From the NCBI GenBank assembly GCA_023525715.1, contig CM042011.1, positions 63,021,354-63,085,353 of the forward strand: a stretch of 64,000 nucleotides of DNA. The letters are read 5' to 3'. The stretch comes from Cichorium intybus (Eukaryota; Streptophyta; Magnoliopsida; Asterales; Asteraceae). This document shows, one piece after another, positions 1-12,525 of the stretch. Made by a program: the position numbers and the translations under genes. The notes below the pieces were generated by a model, which was not told the DNA's origin, searched no databases, and saw only the letters and a list, made by a program, of their open reading frames with translations. Every line of letters begins with the position of its first letter. The first letter of the stretch is position 1.

Positions 1-378
1 TGGAGCGTGTGTGGTTTACCGGCCCATCAATTAGAGATTATAAGTGACTTTGAGAGTACCAAGCTAATTTGCATGGTTATTCACATCTAGTTTGTGATCC
101 TCGGCATCCCAATCACAATCAGAGAGCATATTCGAGATTAAACATGCTATTGAACAGTTCAATAAATCTCAAAGATCTAGGAATTTCACTAAATATGATT
201 ATCTTCCGCGGTGGAATGGTGAATCGTCATTCGCCTACCTTTATAAAATTTACAATTAGAATACGACATCCCTCTTCTAAGTTGTGAATTATATAGTTGG
301 GTCCTAGCCTTAATTATTATTATTGGGTTATTATTAAGGACTTTATATATCTAATTAAAAAACTACATTCTTTTATAG
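1..378 (+). other. 5' leader of copia element A (partial)
   Basis: This untranslated leader matches the leader of element C (about 44579-45040). It begins inside the conserved hairpin motif (loop 3-24, right arm CATCAA at 25-30; the left arm is mostly off the window). A further dyad, TATTGAA at 148-154 with TTCAATA at 158-164, is conserved in C and, with a changed outer pair, in B. Confidence 0.8.
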
Positions 379-656
379 ATGTCTCCTACTGATGTTTCTG
401 CTTCCCAATCCGTACCCCACTCAAACTCCAGTAACATCACTTCAATCCTTTCACTATGTTCTAAAGTGACATTAGATGGCACGAACTATAATGATTGGAT
501 GAGAAACATTAAAATGGCTTTGAGGTTTGAGAAAAAAGAGTATGTTCTTGACACTGAGCTCATTGAAGTTGATCCCGAAACTGCTACTCCTGAGGAATAT
601 GCCTCGTACAGAAAACATTATGATGATGCGACCAAAGTGGCCTGCATCATGATTGC
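379..656 (+). pseudogene. copia Gag, N-terminal part (element A)
   Basis: The ATG at 379 opens about 92 codons of a copia Gag. They contain the NDWMRNIKMAL stretch and end at VACIMIA, exactly where element B is inserted. The reading frame resumes at 13064 in the same protein context as element C. The five bases ATTGC (652-656) are repeated at 13059-13063 as the target duplication. An open frame runs on for a few codons into B's LTR, but that tail is not Gag. Confidence 0.9.
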
Positions 657-1301
657 TGAAAGGTTTTCTGCAAATCTATGAACTAAAACCCTAAGTTCAC
701 ATGCAACCGAGATTGGATCTATGTTTTCTATCATTGAACATGTAATAATAATCCTAAAGGCCAAAAAAAATTACTAAAAGAAATAAGGAAGAAAAACTAA
801 CCTTTTGATCCTTAGATCTCTTGGAAGCAAGCACCACAAGTGTCGTGCCTCTAATGGCTCATACCTAGAACCAAGCAGGCAAGAAAACAAGAGAGAAAGG
901 AGGAGAATACTCCTTAATTTCGTGGCTTTTAGGGGTGGGAGGATACCTCTATTTATAGTTTCCATATGATAAGTGATAAGGAGTATAACTGTCTTATTTA
1001 AGATCCTGACATAATAAGGCTTTTATCATATAACTGAATCTACTTATCATACCATAAATAATTCCTTATATCATATAAGGTAATTTATGAATTCTTAAGG
1101 CTTAAGAAAGCCTTAAATTCGTCCACCATCCCCAAGCCCTAATTGTCCATTGCTCAACTATTGAACAATTACAATTCAGCCCCTGTACCTTTAATTAATC
1201 CAATTAATCCCAAAATTAATTCCAATTAATTTCTGATCAATTATTAATTAAATATTATGATTTCTAATTAATATATTATTCTCATAATATATTAATAAAC
1301 C

Positions 1302-1339
<38 letters not shown>

Positions 1340-1448
1340 AAGTTATCTTGTCCTCTGCTAGGTTTTGAGGGCAACCCAAAAGGACTCTGCTGCTGTCAAT
1401 CAAGTACATTCCTAAATTATAGTCATGGCTTAGACACCTAATCCAACA
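657..1448 (-). repeat. 3' LTR of element B (792 bp)
   Basis: Read on the minus strand, the LTR begins TGTTGGATTAGG and ends CCTTTCA, the same ends as the LTRs of A and C. A (TC)n tract lies near 1310-1336. The dyad TTGCTCAA / CTA / TTGAACAA at 1150-1168 is conserved in all three elements. The reverse-complemented purine tract (GTCTCCCACTTGG) begins at 1449. Confidence 0.9.
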
Positions 1449-2931
1449 GTCTCCCACTTGGATAAGTCTATGACTATAATTCTATATAGCTTCTAAATTG
1501 ACCAACAAATTGTAGCTTCCAAAAGCATGCTGCCGAACTCTGACCCAGTCAGTTCTGTGTCCTAAGATAAGTGATCATATGATCCTCCGTCCAACAAGAT
1601 ATTTCCAGACATAAGACATGGATTGAGATCAATCTCTGTCCTATACTCTGTTTCCCGATTTCCTATTTGCATATGACATAGGACTTCTAATTGAACACAT
1701 CAATTCAGTCCTGGCTGGCAAGCACTTTAGTCAACTTCAAAATCATCGAGAGGCCTACAGATATCTGTTTCCCATTAGGGTCAAGGAACGAATAAGCTTC
1801 GACTCATATGCTTGTGTCTTTTACTCATCAAAATTGCGCACAACAGTACGTTTTATAGCATCGAGTTACCGATGCGTTTATGCATTATCAATGCCCAACC
1901 GACTTGTAAATTTCAACTCATATGTCTCCGCTTCAAGACCATAATATATTATCGTCTCAAAATTGCTCGTGATATAATCCATGAAGCAATATGTTGAGCG
2001 CGGTTTTATCCAATACTCAAATCTCCATTTCTAAGTACTCATGAACGTTGTAGCAATCCTATTACTATGTCTAACTCCTTAGACAATCTACAAACCAATT
2101 CATGACAGTCTTGATTCAATACTTACTTCCCAAAGTATGAGCGACTGTGGACCTTTCTGAATAATTAAATTATTCGGGAAGTGAAACATGCGAAAAGTGA
2201 AACATAAAATCTGACTGGTAGCTACTCCTGCTTATTACCAAGTCTCCACGAGGTAATCACCAAGTCGGATCTTTCATAAAACTATTATCGGTTTCTAGAT
2301 TTCTTTTAAACTTTTAATTCATGTTTTATATCTATGTCTATATGACCTTTCACTCTTTCTATGTATCCAAAATGTCTTACATTGATACACTTTATCCAAT
2401 CGGACACTCTTCCGATAATATCTCAATTTGTCATTCTGTCATTCTCACTTACAACTCTATTATGGTGATGTGTACTGTGACTTCCCATGGTTCTCGGGGT
2501 CTTTAGTCCATATGACTGCACCCTAAGACTATTTCGAGGTGTTGTGATGTGTCGGTGACCCACACGCGCTCCATCACAAAGCCAACGAAACCTTTAACCA
2601 TGAAGTCCTACATTACCACGTCTTGATGTAAACAGTTTACCGATTTGAAATTCCTTTCAAATTGTTACTATCATTCACCCTAATCATTTCCCAATGATCT
2701 CTCACGTGCCTTCAAATAATTCATTCAGTACTCTCAGCCAGATTGTATCCTGAATCCAACCTACTATGCTCTAAGCATTAAGTCATCAGGACATGTTCAT
2801 GACACTTCTTATCGATCCAAGAATCTCATGGAATCCGATGTAATCTCATTCCAAACCCTTTCAGAATCTAGAAATTACCTGTGTCACGATTTTCGAGAAA
2901 ACTTTTTCCTTTCGGAGACTCTTTCTCACGC

Positions 2932-3260
2932 ATCTTGAATCTTATCAAGATCATGCTTACGATGGCTAGGTCTATACTGATGATTTCATCTATCCGATAG
3001 ACGTCTGTAAACTACGCGAGTATGTTGCACCTTCTTTATTTCTCTCATGCCAAGTCATCACACTTTGTGGTGATAGGAAACTCTTTTCCTGCGGCTATAC
3101 ATCTTGAATCTTATCAAGATCATATTGGCAGAGTTTTTGATCTATCTCATAGATGTTCACAACCACTTAAGTACGTTGTATCTCTTTTAAGTCTTTCATA
3201 GCGATCCGTCTCTTAACACCAAGTTATTACACTTTGTAATGATAAGAGACGTTTCATAGA
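2932..3260. repeat. Direct duplication (offset 169) with matched hairpins
   Basis: Two diverged copies of a ~169-bp unit. Each contains ATCTTGA/TCAAGAT with a 6-base loop (2932-2951 and 3101-3120), a TCTAT/ATAGA dyad (2989-3001; 3140-3154 with one extra pair), and a dyad around CTT (ATCACA/TGTGGT at 3057-3071; ATTACA/TGTAAT at 3226-3240). The last changes in both arms between copies. Confidence 0.7.
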
Positions 3261-3682
3261 AATAGTATATAACCCACATATAGTGATAGTAGATAACAAC
3301 GGTACTCCAACTGGCTTTGACTATTTCAGACTATTCACGAAATCCAAACCTTTTGGTACATTTTGAGAATTTGGAACCTTTCTAACATATTTATGGGAAT
3401 CTTTTAGGATATTCACAAAATCCAAACCTATTGGCACATTTTGAGAATCTGAATTTCCTTTCTTGCGAGGTGTCCGTGGGATGAATCCCGGGGCCATATA
3501 CCTACTGTATTTACATGCTCTTTGTAAGTTCCTATTAGTGTGCCGGTAATCCACACGCGCTCCACTAACGTCTCACAATGTGTCACGCAGAATTTCATCT
3601 TCTATTGATAGTGCTTCTCTCGGAATTAATTTCTTGACTCTGAGTATCGTCTCACTCAACCAGATGTTCTGTAAGTACATTT

Positions 3683-3870
3683 CTATCCATGTCTCTTTCT
3701 TTTGATGATTCAACTACTCCAACTGGTTTTTAGACCAGGTGTAAAATCATTCAAATTGTCACATAGACATTTCTATCCATGTCACTTTCTTTTGACGACT
3801 CAATTACTCCCACTGGTTTTTAGAACAGGTGTAAAGTCAATCAAATTGTTACATAGACCATGTCTCGCCC
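3683..3870. repeat. Direct duplication, ~93-bp unit, two copies
   Basis: Two tandem copies share the words TTTCTATCCATGTC, TTTCTTTTGA, CTGGTTTTTAGA and GTGTAAA in the same order, with scattered differences. It lies in the noncoding body of B, and a smaller duplication lies at 3320-3460. They may reflect how the noncoding body grew. Confidence 0.7.
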
Positions 3871-4268
3871 TAAGGTTCTCTTATTTGGTAGCAATCGGGC
3901 TCACCAATGCTTCCAAGTAGTCGGACTGCTTATCCGTACCAACTTTAGTGTTTCACCACTAATCGGTATGTCACCCAGATCATAACTACTTATGATGGTA
4001 ATCAATAGTACTGGTCAAGAGAGGATTATGCCAGGTTTAACAGGAACTGATTCCTGGTCAAGGCCTAGTGACGACTAAGGTTCTTTCAATTGGCTAATCC
4101 TGAACTCATTCAGGATTATTCTTACTCCCACTATTTCCTTAGAATATGAGTTCTTTCTAAAAGAACTCTTCATTCATAGTTACAGTCGGACAGCCAATGA
4201 AACGACACTGCTGATCGGGAACAGGCTAGTCATGAGGTTCGGACGAACGCTACATGACCCTGGACTTC

Positions 4269-5925
4269 TGATATTGCCTCATTTATACATATAATTCGGA
4301 CAATATCGAGTGTCCAAACACGTGTTTTTGGTATAATGTCAAGATAAAAGGTACTTATATGTTTAAATTACCAAAACACAGGAAAAATGGCTTTGCGGAT
4401 AAAGAAGGAGCTGAATACGAGCCTTAAAGTGAACAAAAGAAGTTGAAGGCAGCAACAGCTAGGATCGCGACGCGATCCCCTATAGGGTCGCGACGCGACA
4501 AGTGATGACACGGTGATGTAGTGCTCACCAAAAAGATCGCGAACGAAGGGAAGATCGCGTCCCTACGAAGCTCGCGACGCGACCTCCACATGGATCGCGA
4601 CGCGACCCACCAACCACAGTCCACAAAGTCATAATAGCGGCCAACTGAGTCACGCATTTCACATTGGCTCGCGACGCGACGCCCTATATGGTCGCGACGC
4701 GAAGGCCCCTGGACAGCACTATAAATAGAAGCCTTCTCTTGTTGTTTGAGATATCCAACACCAACCCATAAACACCTACACCCCATTACCAACACCAAAT
4801 TCGGGAGTTTGCCCACTGCAACTGCCAGAAGGCTTGGAGGAGACGGTACGGTGCGTATGGAATCGAGAGCTTGAAGAATGTTCGGCCGGGACTTCATTCG
4901 GTTTGCTTTATATATGTTTAGCATTCTACTATGATTTCCTAGGCCGTATTCTTCAGATCATGTTATATTTATCTGCATTATTCATTACTTAGATTTGAAT
5001 ACTATCTAGTTATGATTTGATTGTTATTTATCGGATATTGAACGTTTTATATTTTATCTTGCATAATTTATTTGACTATCATATATGTTAAGGAACCTTC
5101 CTTTTGGACTTATTGCTGAGTTATTTTAGTCTAGAGGACCAATCTGACTATATGACTTTTATCATAACTGTGCTATGACCATTAGGCAGATATGACTAGT
5201 GATGGACCAAATCCTAGGATTAAGTCACGAAGGTAGGAACTTATATGTGTATGGCAAATTTGTACTAGAGGACCAATCTGTACAAACCATTTTGATTCTC
5301 ATGACCATTGAGATCAAAAACTCGAATGAATCTTGTATGATACGAACCAATACATGATTATTTGGAATATATAATTGCATGACCATTGCCATTAACGACC
5401 TTATAATCATAGGATTAGGTAGTTGGACCAAAACATCTAATCACTCTAGAAATCGATATTTAGCTTTCAATATCCATTGCACTAATAGCATATCAAACAT
5501 AACTAGATGGTTGAATCGAATCTAAGTATAAACGTTTACTTTTATGTTTTGTAATTTATATTTATATTTTCCGATTCTAATAAACTTTTGCGTTGTCTCT
5601 TGACACGAGTCAATGCATTCTCTCAAAACCCCCCTCCTTTTTAATTACTGTTTGCTTGAATAATTGTTAATTAATAATTGATTTTCTTAACTTAAAAATA
5701 TCCGTTTTCCCTTGGGTTCGACAACCCGGATTTACCATTACTATACTACAACCGATTAGGTACACTTGCCTAATTGTGTTGTTCTATTCATACATGGTAT
5801 CTCCCTGTTCAAGAAATGTAAAACTAATGTGAAAACCAATTGCTAATATCATATATACGCTCGTAACACATCAAACTTTTGGTGCCGTTTCTGGGTATTT
5901 TATATGTATGTTTGAAAACACATCA
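4269..5925 (+). repeat. 5' LTR of D1
   Basis: The LTR runs TGATATTGCC to ACACATCA. It holds a CpG-rich block of TCGCGACGCGA-like words (about 4451-4711) directly upstream of a TATA box (CTATAAATAG, 4719-4728). A reverse-strand open frame at 4424-4924 simply reads through this block and is repeated in the other LTR. I do not regard it as a gene. Confidence 0.93.
4451..4728 (+). promoter_or_regulatory. U3 promoter of D1: CpG-rich TCGCGACGCGA array plus TATA box
   Basis: About seven full or partial copies of TCGCGACGCGA precede CTATAAATAG at 4719-4728. The same arrangement is in the 3' LTR (TATA at 8288-8297) and, more diverged, in the solo LTR (TATAAAT at 16785-16791). An array of one motif next to a TATA box suggests transcription-factor sites, but that is inference. 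Confidence 0.6.
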
Positions 5926-7837
5926 AGTTTTTGGCGCCGTTGCCGGGGAATACGGTTTTATTTTTTTTTTTGTATAGAAAATTATATTATTAGTTAATAT
6001 ATGTGTGATTGTAAATTTGTTTTTTTATTGTTTTGATTGACATATCGCTAATCATAAAATGGATATTTACACACCTTAAGCATATTTTAAGTGTGGGGTG
6101 AATATTTCGGGAAAAATGAAGTGACAAGACTTTGAAGTCTTTTCTACTCACGCAATGCGACGTGTATGCCATCCGGACGTGACGCGTCGACAATCCGGAT
6201 CGCGTTGAGAAAGAGACAACTTCAAGTTACGCGACACGTAAACGTGCATAACGCGTAAACAACCGAGGCAGATGCTGGTCGTGCAAAATGATACATGGTT
6301 TTTCAGACTAAAAATCAGCCACCACTGAGAAGGGGGACGCTTCTTTAAAGTGGAGGCAGCGATACCGACGACGGTCAAAAGTCGCACAGCCAGGACAACA
6401 CACCACACCCGCAACCCAGTAGCCACGGCTTTGAAACTTCAGGGAGCACAAAATGAGTGATATTTTTCTTTTATTGTTATTACTTTTGTTTATTTTTATT
6501 TTTTGATTTAATTTTTGTGTGTTTATTTGTGTGTGAATAATATTTGTCTGAGTGATGTGTATGCAGATTTGCTAAGATTCAAGGCTGGCAGCATGTTCAA
6601 CGAATTCTTTTCTGTGGAAAGAGCCTCATATATGACGTCGGCCGGTACCCAAGGGGAGTCTGTTCCATTTAGCTCCCTTTACTGTTTTGAATTATATATA
6701 CAATAAAATTATTGTATAAAATGAGTGTAGGGTAAGAGCGTCATACTACAATAATTAACTAAGCCAAATTAAATTTTTTATCTTAAACATCTATTCCAAA
6801 ATTGAACGCTAAAAAGATAATTGTTAAGATAAATGTTTTGAAAATAAATTCGTAGGTTACATTTAATCTTATGTATGTATTTTTAGTTTTTCATTGTTTT
6901 ATATAAAAATTAGTTCTATAGAGGACAAGTTTTCAGCTTGGTAGTGCAAAATGTTTTGCATAAATAATGAAATAGACCCGTTGAAAATTTATCAGTTGTG
7001 AAAACTGAGTTTTTGCCAAAAGAGATTGAGTCAGTTTCCCTACTTGCAAAAAAATGCACGAATTATATGCTGTTACTAAATTGAGGAAAACAAGTCTCGA
7101 TAAATGAACTTAAAATGAGAAAAATTCTCAAGAAATTTGATGTGCAAAAAAAAGCAGAAGTCAAGTAATGTTACACCATTAGATTGACACTCAGAAAGGA
7201 AAATTCAATCAGTGGCCTTTGACATTCGAGCAAGTAAACATAAAATGGGTGGCCTTCGGGCATTTATGCACCTTATTACCTAAAACCAACTGGTTTGGGA
7301 TAATATTGTCGAAAGCTCGCTACACGGGTGTCATCGAAAGTCATGGAATTTCCTTAGTGGCCTTTGGAATTTGAATTAGTAGACTCTGTACAGTCTTGAG
7401 TCGAAAATTTGTAATCAAGAGTTCCATCGAAAGTCACGAGTTTCAAAGGTGCGAAAAAAAATGGAAATAATAACTAAACTTGATAAATTTAGTCCAGCAT
7501 GATTTTTATTTTAAATATGGGAAATTCGAGAAAAAGGTCTTGAGGTGGAAGAATCTTTAAAGGGGATATTCAATGTTATGTAAAAATGAGTATTTATCAA
7601 TCTAAAGACTTGTCGTTTATAGAAAGAGAGTTTATGTAAAGTTTTGAAAAGTTAGAAATATGTACATAAGGCTAGGTATAATCTACTATGTTTATTCTTA
7701 ATTCATTATTCTTAACATCGGTAATAAACGCTAGATCTGTGATAGCGTATGGAAAGTTGTTTGGACATCAAGTTTCTCGGCTTGGTTTTAAATTGTAGTT
7801 TGCTTGAGGACAAGCAAAGTCCAAGTGTAGGGTATTT
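5926..7837 (+). other. Interior of D1: primer-binding site, noncoding DNA, polypurine region
   Basis: TTGGCGCCGTTGCCGGGGA at 5931-5949 is the primer-binding site, of the kind attributed to tRNA-Asp in Athila elements. The rest is noncoding. The end holds TTGCTTGAGGACAAGCAA (about 7799-7817) and a purine-rich run before the LTR at 7838, a combination typical of Athila/Tat elements. Short open frames here resemble nothing I know. Confidence 0.8.
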
Positions 7838-9494
7838 TGATATTGCCTCATTTATACATATAATTCGGACAATATCGAGTGTCCAAACACGTGTTTTTGG
7901 TATAATGTCAAGATAAAAGGTACTTATATGTTTAAATTACCAAAACACAGGAAAAATGGCTTTGCGGATAAAGAAGGAGCTGAATACGAGCCTTAAAGTG
8001 AACAAAAGAAGTTGAAGGCAGCAACAGCTAGGATCGCGACGCGATCCCCTATAGGGTCGCGACGCGACAAGTGATGACACGGTGATGTAGTGCTCACCAA
8101 AAAGATCGCGAACGAAGGGAAGATCGCGTCCCTACGAAGCTCGCGACGCGACCTCCACATGGATCGCGACGCGACCCACCAACCACAGTCCACAAAGTCA
8201 TAATAGCGGCCAACTGAGTCACGCATTTCACATTGGCTCGCGACGCGACGCCCTATATGGTCGCGACGCGAAGGCCCCTGGATAGCACTATAAATAGAAG
8301 CCTTCTCTTGTTGTTTGAGATATCCAACACCAACCCATAAACACCTACACCCCATTACCAACACCAAATTCGGGAGTTTGCCCACTGCAACTGCCAGAAG
8401 GCTTGGAGGAGACGGTACGGTGCGTATGGAATCGAGAGCTTGAAGAATGTTCGGCCGGGACTTCATTCGGTTTGCTTTATATATGTTTAGCATTCTACTA
8501 TGATTTCCTAGGCCGTATTCTTCAGATCATGTTATATTTATCTGCATTATTCATTACTTAGATTTGAATACTATCTAGTTATGATTTGATTGTTATTTAT
8601 CGGATATTGAACGTTTTATATTTTATCTTGCATAATTTATTTGACTATCATATATGTTAAGGAACCTTCCTTTTGGACTTATTGCTGAGTTATTTTAGTC
8701 TAGAGGACCAATCTGACTATATGACTTTTATCATAACTGTGCTATGACCATTAGGCAGATATGACTAGTGATGGACCAAATCCTAGGATTAAGTCACGAA
8801 GGTAGGAACTTATATGTGTATGGCAAATTTGTACTAGAGGACCAATCTGTACAAACCATTTTGATTCTCATGACCATTGAGATCAAAAACTCGAATGAAT
8901 CTTGTATGATACGAACCAATACATGATTATTTGGAATATATAATTGCATGACCATTGCCATTAACGACCTTATAATCATAGGATTAGGTAGTTGGACCAA
9001 AACATCTAATCACTCTAGAAATCGATATTTAGCTTTCAATATACATTGCACTAATAGCATATCAAACATAACTAGATGGTTGAATCGAATCTAAGTATAA
9101 ACGTTTACTTTTATGTTTTGTAATTTATATTTATATTTTCCGATTCTAATAAACTTTTGCGTTGTCTCTTGACACGAGTCAATGCATTCTCTCAAAACCC
9201 CCCTCCTTTTTAATTACTGTTTGCTTGAATAATTGTTAATTAATAATTGATTTTCTTAACTTAAAAATATCCGTTTTCCCTTGGGTTCGACAACCCGGAT
9301 TTACCATTACTATACTACAACCGATTAGGTACACTTGCCTAATTGTGTTGTTCTATTCATACATGGTATCTCCCTGTTCAAGAAATGTAAAACTAATGTG
9401 AAAACCAATTGCTAATATCATATATACGCTCGTAACACATCAAACTTTTGGTGCCGTTTCTGGGTATTTTATATGTATGTTTGAAAACACATCA
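7838..9494 (+). repeat. 3' LTR of D1
   Basis: Same length as the 5' LTR. The two differences I see are C to T near 8282 and C to A near 9043. Confidence 0.93.
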
Positions 9495-10489
9495 ACTTCC
9501 TATGTACAAGTGGGACGATCCCAGCTTTACATTTCAGACAATGTCTACATAACCTACTTAGTCTAAAATGTGGTCGGAATATGGTTTCTATGGTCTGACT
9601 GGTTGAATATTCAATTCATCGGAAACTAATTGCAGATGTATCTCATACAAGAAGGATCGAACTATTTCGATTAATGCTCAATCATCTTCCCTAAGACACA
9701 TTATGACCATTAATGTTCTTGGAAGAGGATATACTGTGAAATTTTTTTTCAGTTTATGTTGTGACTCAAATTTTTGTTGATCTTATACTTCCTTTGAAGT
9801 TCTTGAACTGTTCAAGATTTCAATTCTATTGCTTATTCTGATAAGCGAAACCATACTCGTCACGCTAATTGGCATATATCGTGAAGTATAACTAATTGTG
9901 TTCTTTTCGAAGATTCAAGCAATACACAGTAACTGTTGTGTCTGTTGCTCATAATCTTAATGTCTTTTACATCTCTATGTAAATTTATGACTTTGTTAAT
10001 TTTTGTTCAAGATATGCAATCATCACCTGACTTTAAGTCAACTGATTCCAAAATCCTATCCACTGGATCTTTGGGTGATTCATTTCTTGCCACAAATGAT
10101 TTTATTAAGAACTCAATTCATCATGTGACTCTTAATCCTTATAAAATTTACTTTAACAATCATATACGACATAATTCATGAATCCAAACACTTTTGATGT
10201 ATCAACATTCAAGTTATTGCCATTTATGCAAATAACATACTCATACAACATTTCAAGGGTAATTTAAACAAATATGTATTAAAGGAAAATTAATATTTTG
10301 TAAAACCAAAATACCCTTGAACAATGTACTATATGATATAAAATGTCTTACGCATCTAATGAGGTAATAACAGAATTATAATATCTAACTAAACTCCAAA
10401 ACAGCATGAGCTTCCGATCTAATCCGAACATGCTCCTATGCAACAACATCCCGCATCCTACAGAGTCCATGCATACAGAGCAAATGTGA
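9495..10489 (-). other. Noncoding body of element B, 5' half
   Basis: It starts with the second copy of D1's target duplication (ACTTC). No coding similarity is visible on either strand. The open frame at 9936-10181 has no recognisable motif and lies in sense opposite to the element. Confidence 0.5.
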
Positions 10490-11321
10490 GAAACACATTT
10501 TGTATCAAGGAATTAAGGATCAGGAGTTCTGAGTTTTAAGATATTCCATGAGTTGCCAAACCGTTCGGCTTCGGAGCATTTTTCCAATCTTTCCGTGACT
10601 GTGTCCCACCTTGTGGATTCCCAGTTTGAGACATCGATGAACCGGTCCAGACGATCTGGATCATTTCTTGATGTACCTTATCACTGGACTCAATCCCGAA
10701 GCAGCTGAACCAATGGAACTATGCTTCTCCACGAACGACTCGTACAGAGTCAACATTGAATGCATTTCCATGAATGACTTATCTGGTTGCCCTTTCTGTA
10801 CATCTGGATGAACATATCGGCGAGTCGAGTGAATGCTCAACTCCCGATTAAAGGGTGACCAAATTTATGCAGTTTACCTATGCGTCTCTCTATCTTGAGA
10901 ACATGTGAACTGGTGCTACTTCCTGCATACTTCAAACTCTTTGAAGATTTTAGCTCGTCCCTTTTTAAGCCGGTTCTCGGAACCTTTCCTCAACCAGCTG
11001 TGCTAACTTATCTGACCCCAGGAATTCCAAATCCCTGCGGAACATGGGGTCAATGATCAATAGCATGAGGCAACGAACTTTCCTTGACTTAATAGTCAAG
11101 GAGTCATGCTTATCACAGGCTACTGTGTGACGCCATGCTTTGGGGAGAGGACACTCAGTCATATATGGTTTGCCAGCAAAATTGAGAACTATTCTCTATT
11201 TGTGAGGCCATACCACATAGTTCAGGCCAGTCAGCCTTACCATATGTAACAGGTGCATTCTGAAACTCTCAGAGATGGGTGAAGGAGGAGAAGGATGAGA
11301 ATTGACACTATTTTTAGACAT
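10490..11321 (-). pseudogene. Decayed copia Gag of element B
   Basis: On the minus strand an ATG at 11321-11319 opens a frame containing RLTGLNYV, a stop, RIVLNFAGKPY, then RCLMLLIIDP and LVEERFREPA. This follows the order of copia Gag: the tryptophan-rich N-terminus, then the conserved CLML..DP segment. Further on, interrupted by stops and frame changes, come segments resembling the later Gag helices (around DKSFMEMHSML) and a basic C-terminal part. It is a relic. Its sequence type differs from the Gag of A and C, so B is a separate lineage with shared LTR features. Confidence 0.65.
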
Positions 11322-11389
11322 TTATAAATTTTGAATTTGTTAGTTTAATTTTATTCCTTTTAAATAATTATCCAATTTATTATTTAACA

Positions 11390-12525
11390 AGGCTAGGATC
11401 CAAAATACCCCAACTATGGTGTGAAGAGGGATGCCGTAATCACAACATAATGGTCATTAAGGTAGATAAAACACTTATCAATTTCATCATATGAAATTCC
11501 TAGATCTGTTGAGATTCATTGAACTGTTCAATGGCATGTTTAATCTCGGATGTGCTCCACTGTTTGTGATTGGGATGCCGAGGATCACAAACTGGATGTG
11601 AATAACCATGCAAATGTACTCGGTAACCTCAATGTCATTTATCATCTCTAATTGATGTGCCGGTTAACCACACACGCTCCATCAACAATGATAAATCATG
11701 AGAAACCCATTACCACTCTTTATGAACCCCTATTAGTGTGCCGGTTAACCACACACGCTCCACCAATGTTTCATAAAGTGTAATGTGCAATTTCATGGAT
11801 TAACATCTAATTCACATTTTTCCTAAAGTAACTAGATTTGGGATTTTTAAGAATTGTTCTAGTACTTTCAATTATAGCATTATACTTTTAATGAGAATTA
11901 AGCGGTCCCATCAAACCCGTTCGGCTAACGACACTTGAATGAACAGGAGAGCGGTGGGTGAGAGTGGACACCCATTAGACTACCATTTTATAGGCAGTCG
12001 CCTTATACCCTCTTTATAAGACAATTTTGTGAATGAGGCCTACTAACGGTAAGACTAACTAATTTTATCTTATATATAAAATATTAACATTTAATAATAA
12101 TACATATAAGATGTATTTTAAACCTTTTAAAATATTTCTGATTTAATCTTTTAATTTTCTAAAATTAACTCTTTAACTTAAAATTAAATTTAAACCTTAA
12201 AATGACTTAATTTATCTTTTAATTAAAACAATTAATTAAATTAATTAAATCTAGATAGGCATCACAAAATTAATCAAATTAATTTAATCCTATCTAATCC
12301 CCTAATTATCGAAAAATACAAGCAATGGGATTAGGGTTTCCATTTATTAATTGATCACAATTACCAAAAATAAGAAACCCGCAAAACCCTAGAGCCCATT
12401 TTCGCAGACAATGGGATGGAGGCTAGGGTTTCGAAAACCCTAGCCCTAATTTCGATTAGGCCTTCTTTTATGCTTTAGTTTCTATAAACCCTAAATCTAA
12501 GGATAACAATTACAGCAATTCAATT
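11390..12525 (-). other. Leader of element B (reverse)
   Basis: The reverse complement matches the leader of C. It includes both copies of the 22-nt-loop hairpin (11652-11685 and 11733-11766), the TTTGTGA/TCACAAA hairpin, and the CATTGAA/TTCAATG dyad (11517-11533). The stretch 12060-12525 is AT-rich leader. The primer-binding site expected next to the LTR is absent. Confidence 0.75.

Larger units (their letters stand above)
1449..4268 (-). other. Noncoding body of element B, 3' half
   Basis: The first ~750 bp match, in reverse, the 3' noncoding regions of A (18453-19313) and C (49073-49918). The rest occupies the place where pol should be, but I see no pol motif in any frame. It contains two copies of the conserved 22-nt-loop hairpin (2542-2579 and 3535-3568). 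It also contains three internal direct duplications: about 2932-3260 (offset 169), 3320-3460 and 3683-3870. D1 is inserted at 4269. Confidence 0.65.
4269..9494 (+). mobile_element. D1: young coding-free Athila/Tat-like LTR element (LARD type)
   Basis: Two LTRs of 1657 bp each (4269-5925 and 7838-9494) bound a 1.9-kb interior. The element is flanked by ACTTC on both sides (4264-4268 and 9495-9499). The LTRs begin TGATATTGCC and end ACACATCA, and I found only two base differences between them, so the insertion is very recent. The interior has a primer-binding site of the Athila kind (TTGGCGCCGTTGCCGGGGA, 5931-5949), and TTGCTTGAGGACAAGCAA lies just before the 3' LTR. I see no gag or pol domain, so its enzymes must come from another element. 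Confidence 0.93.

Noticed and set aside
4424..8493. Identical 166-residue minus-strand frames at 4424-4924 and 7993-8493 (and shorter ones at 16431-16981)
   Set aside because: They lie in the D-family LTRs across the CpG motif array, in antisense to the promoter. Two LTRs of a young element would be alike anyway, and the older solo LTR does not keep the frame.
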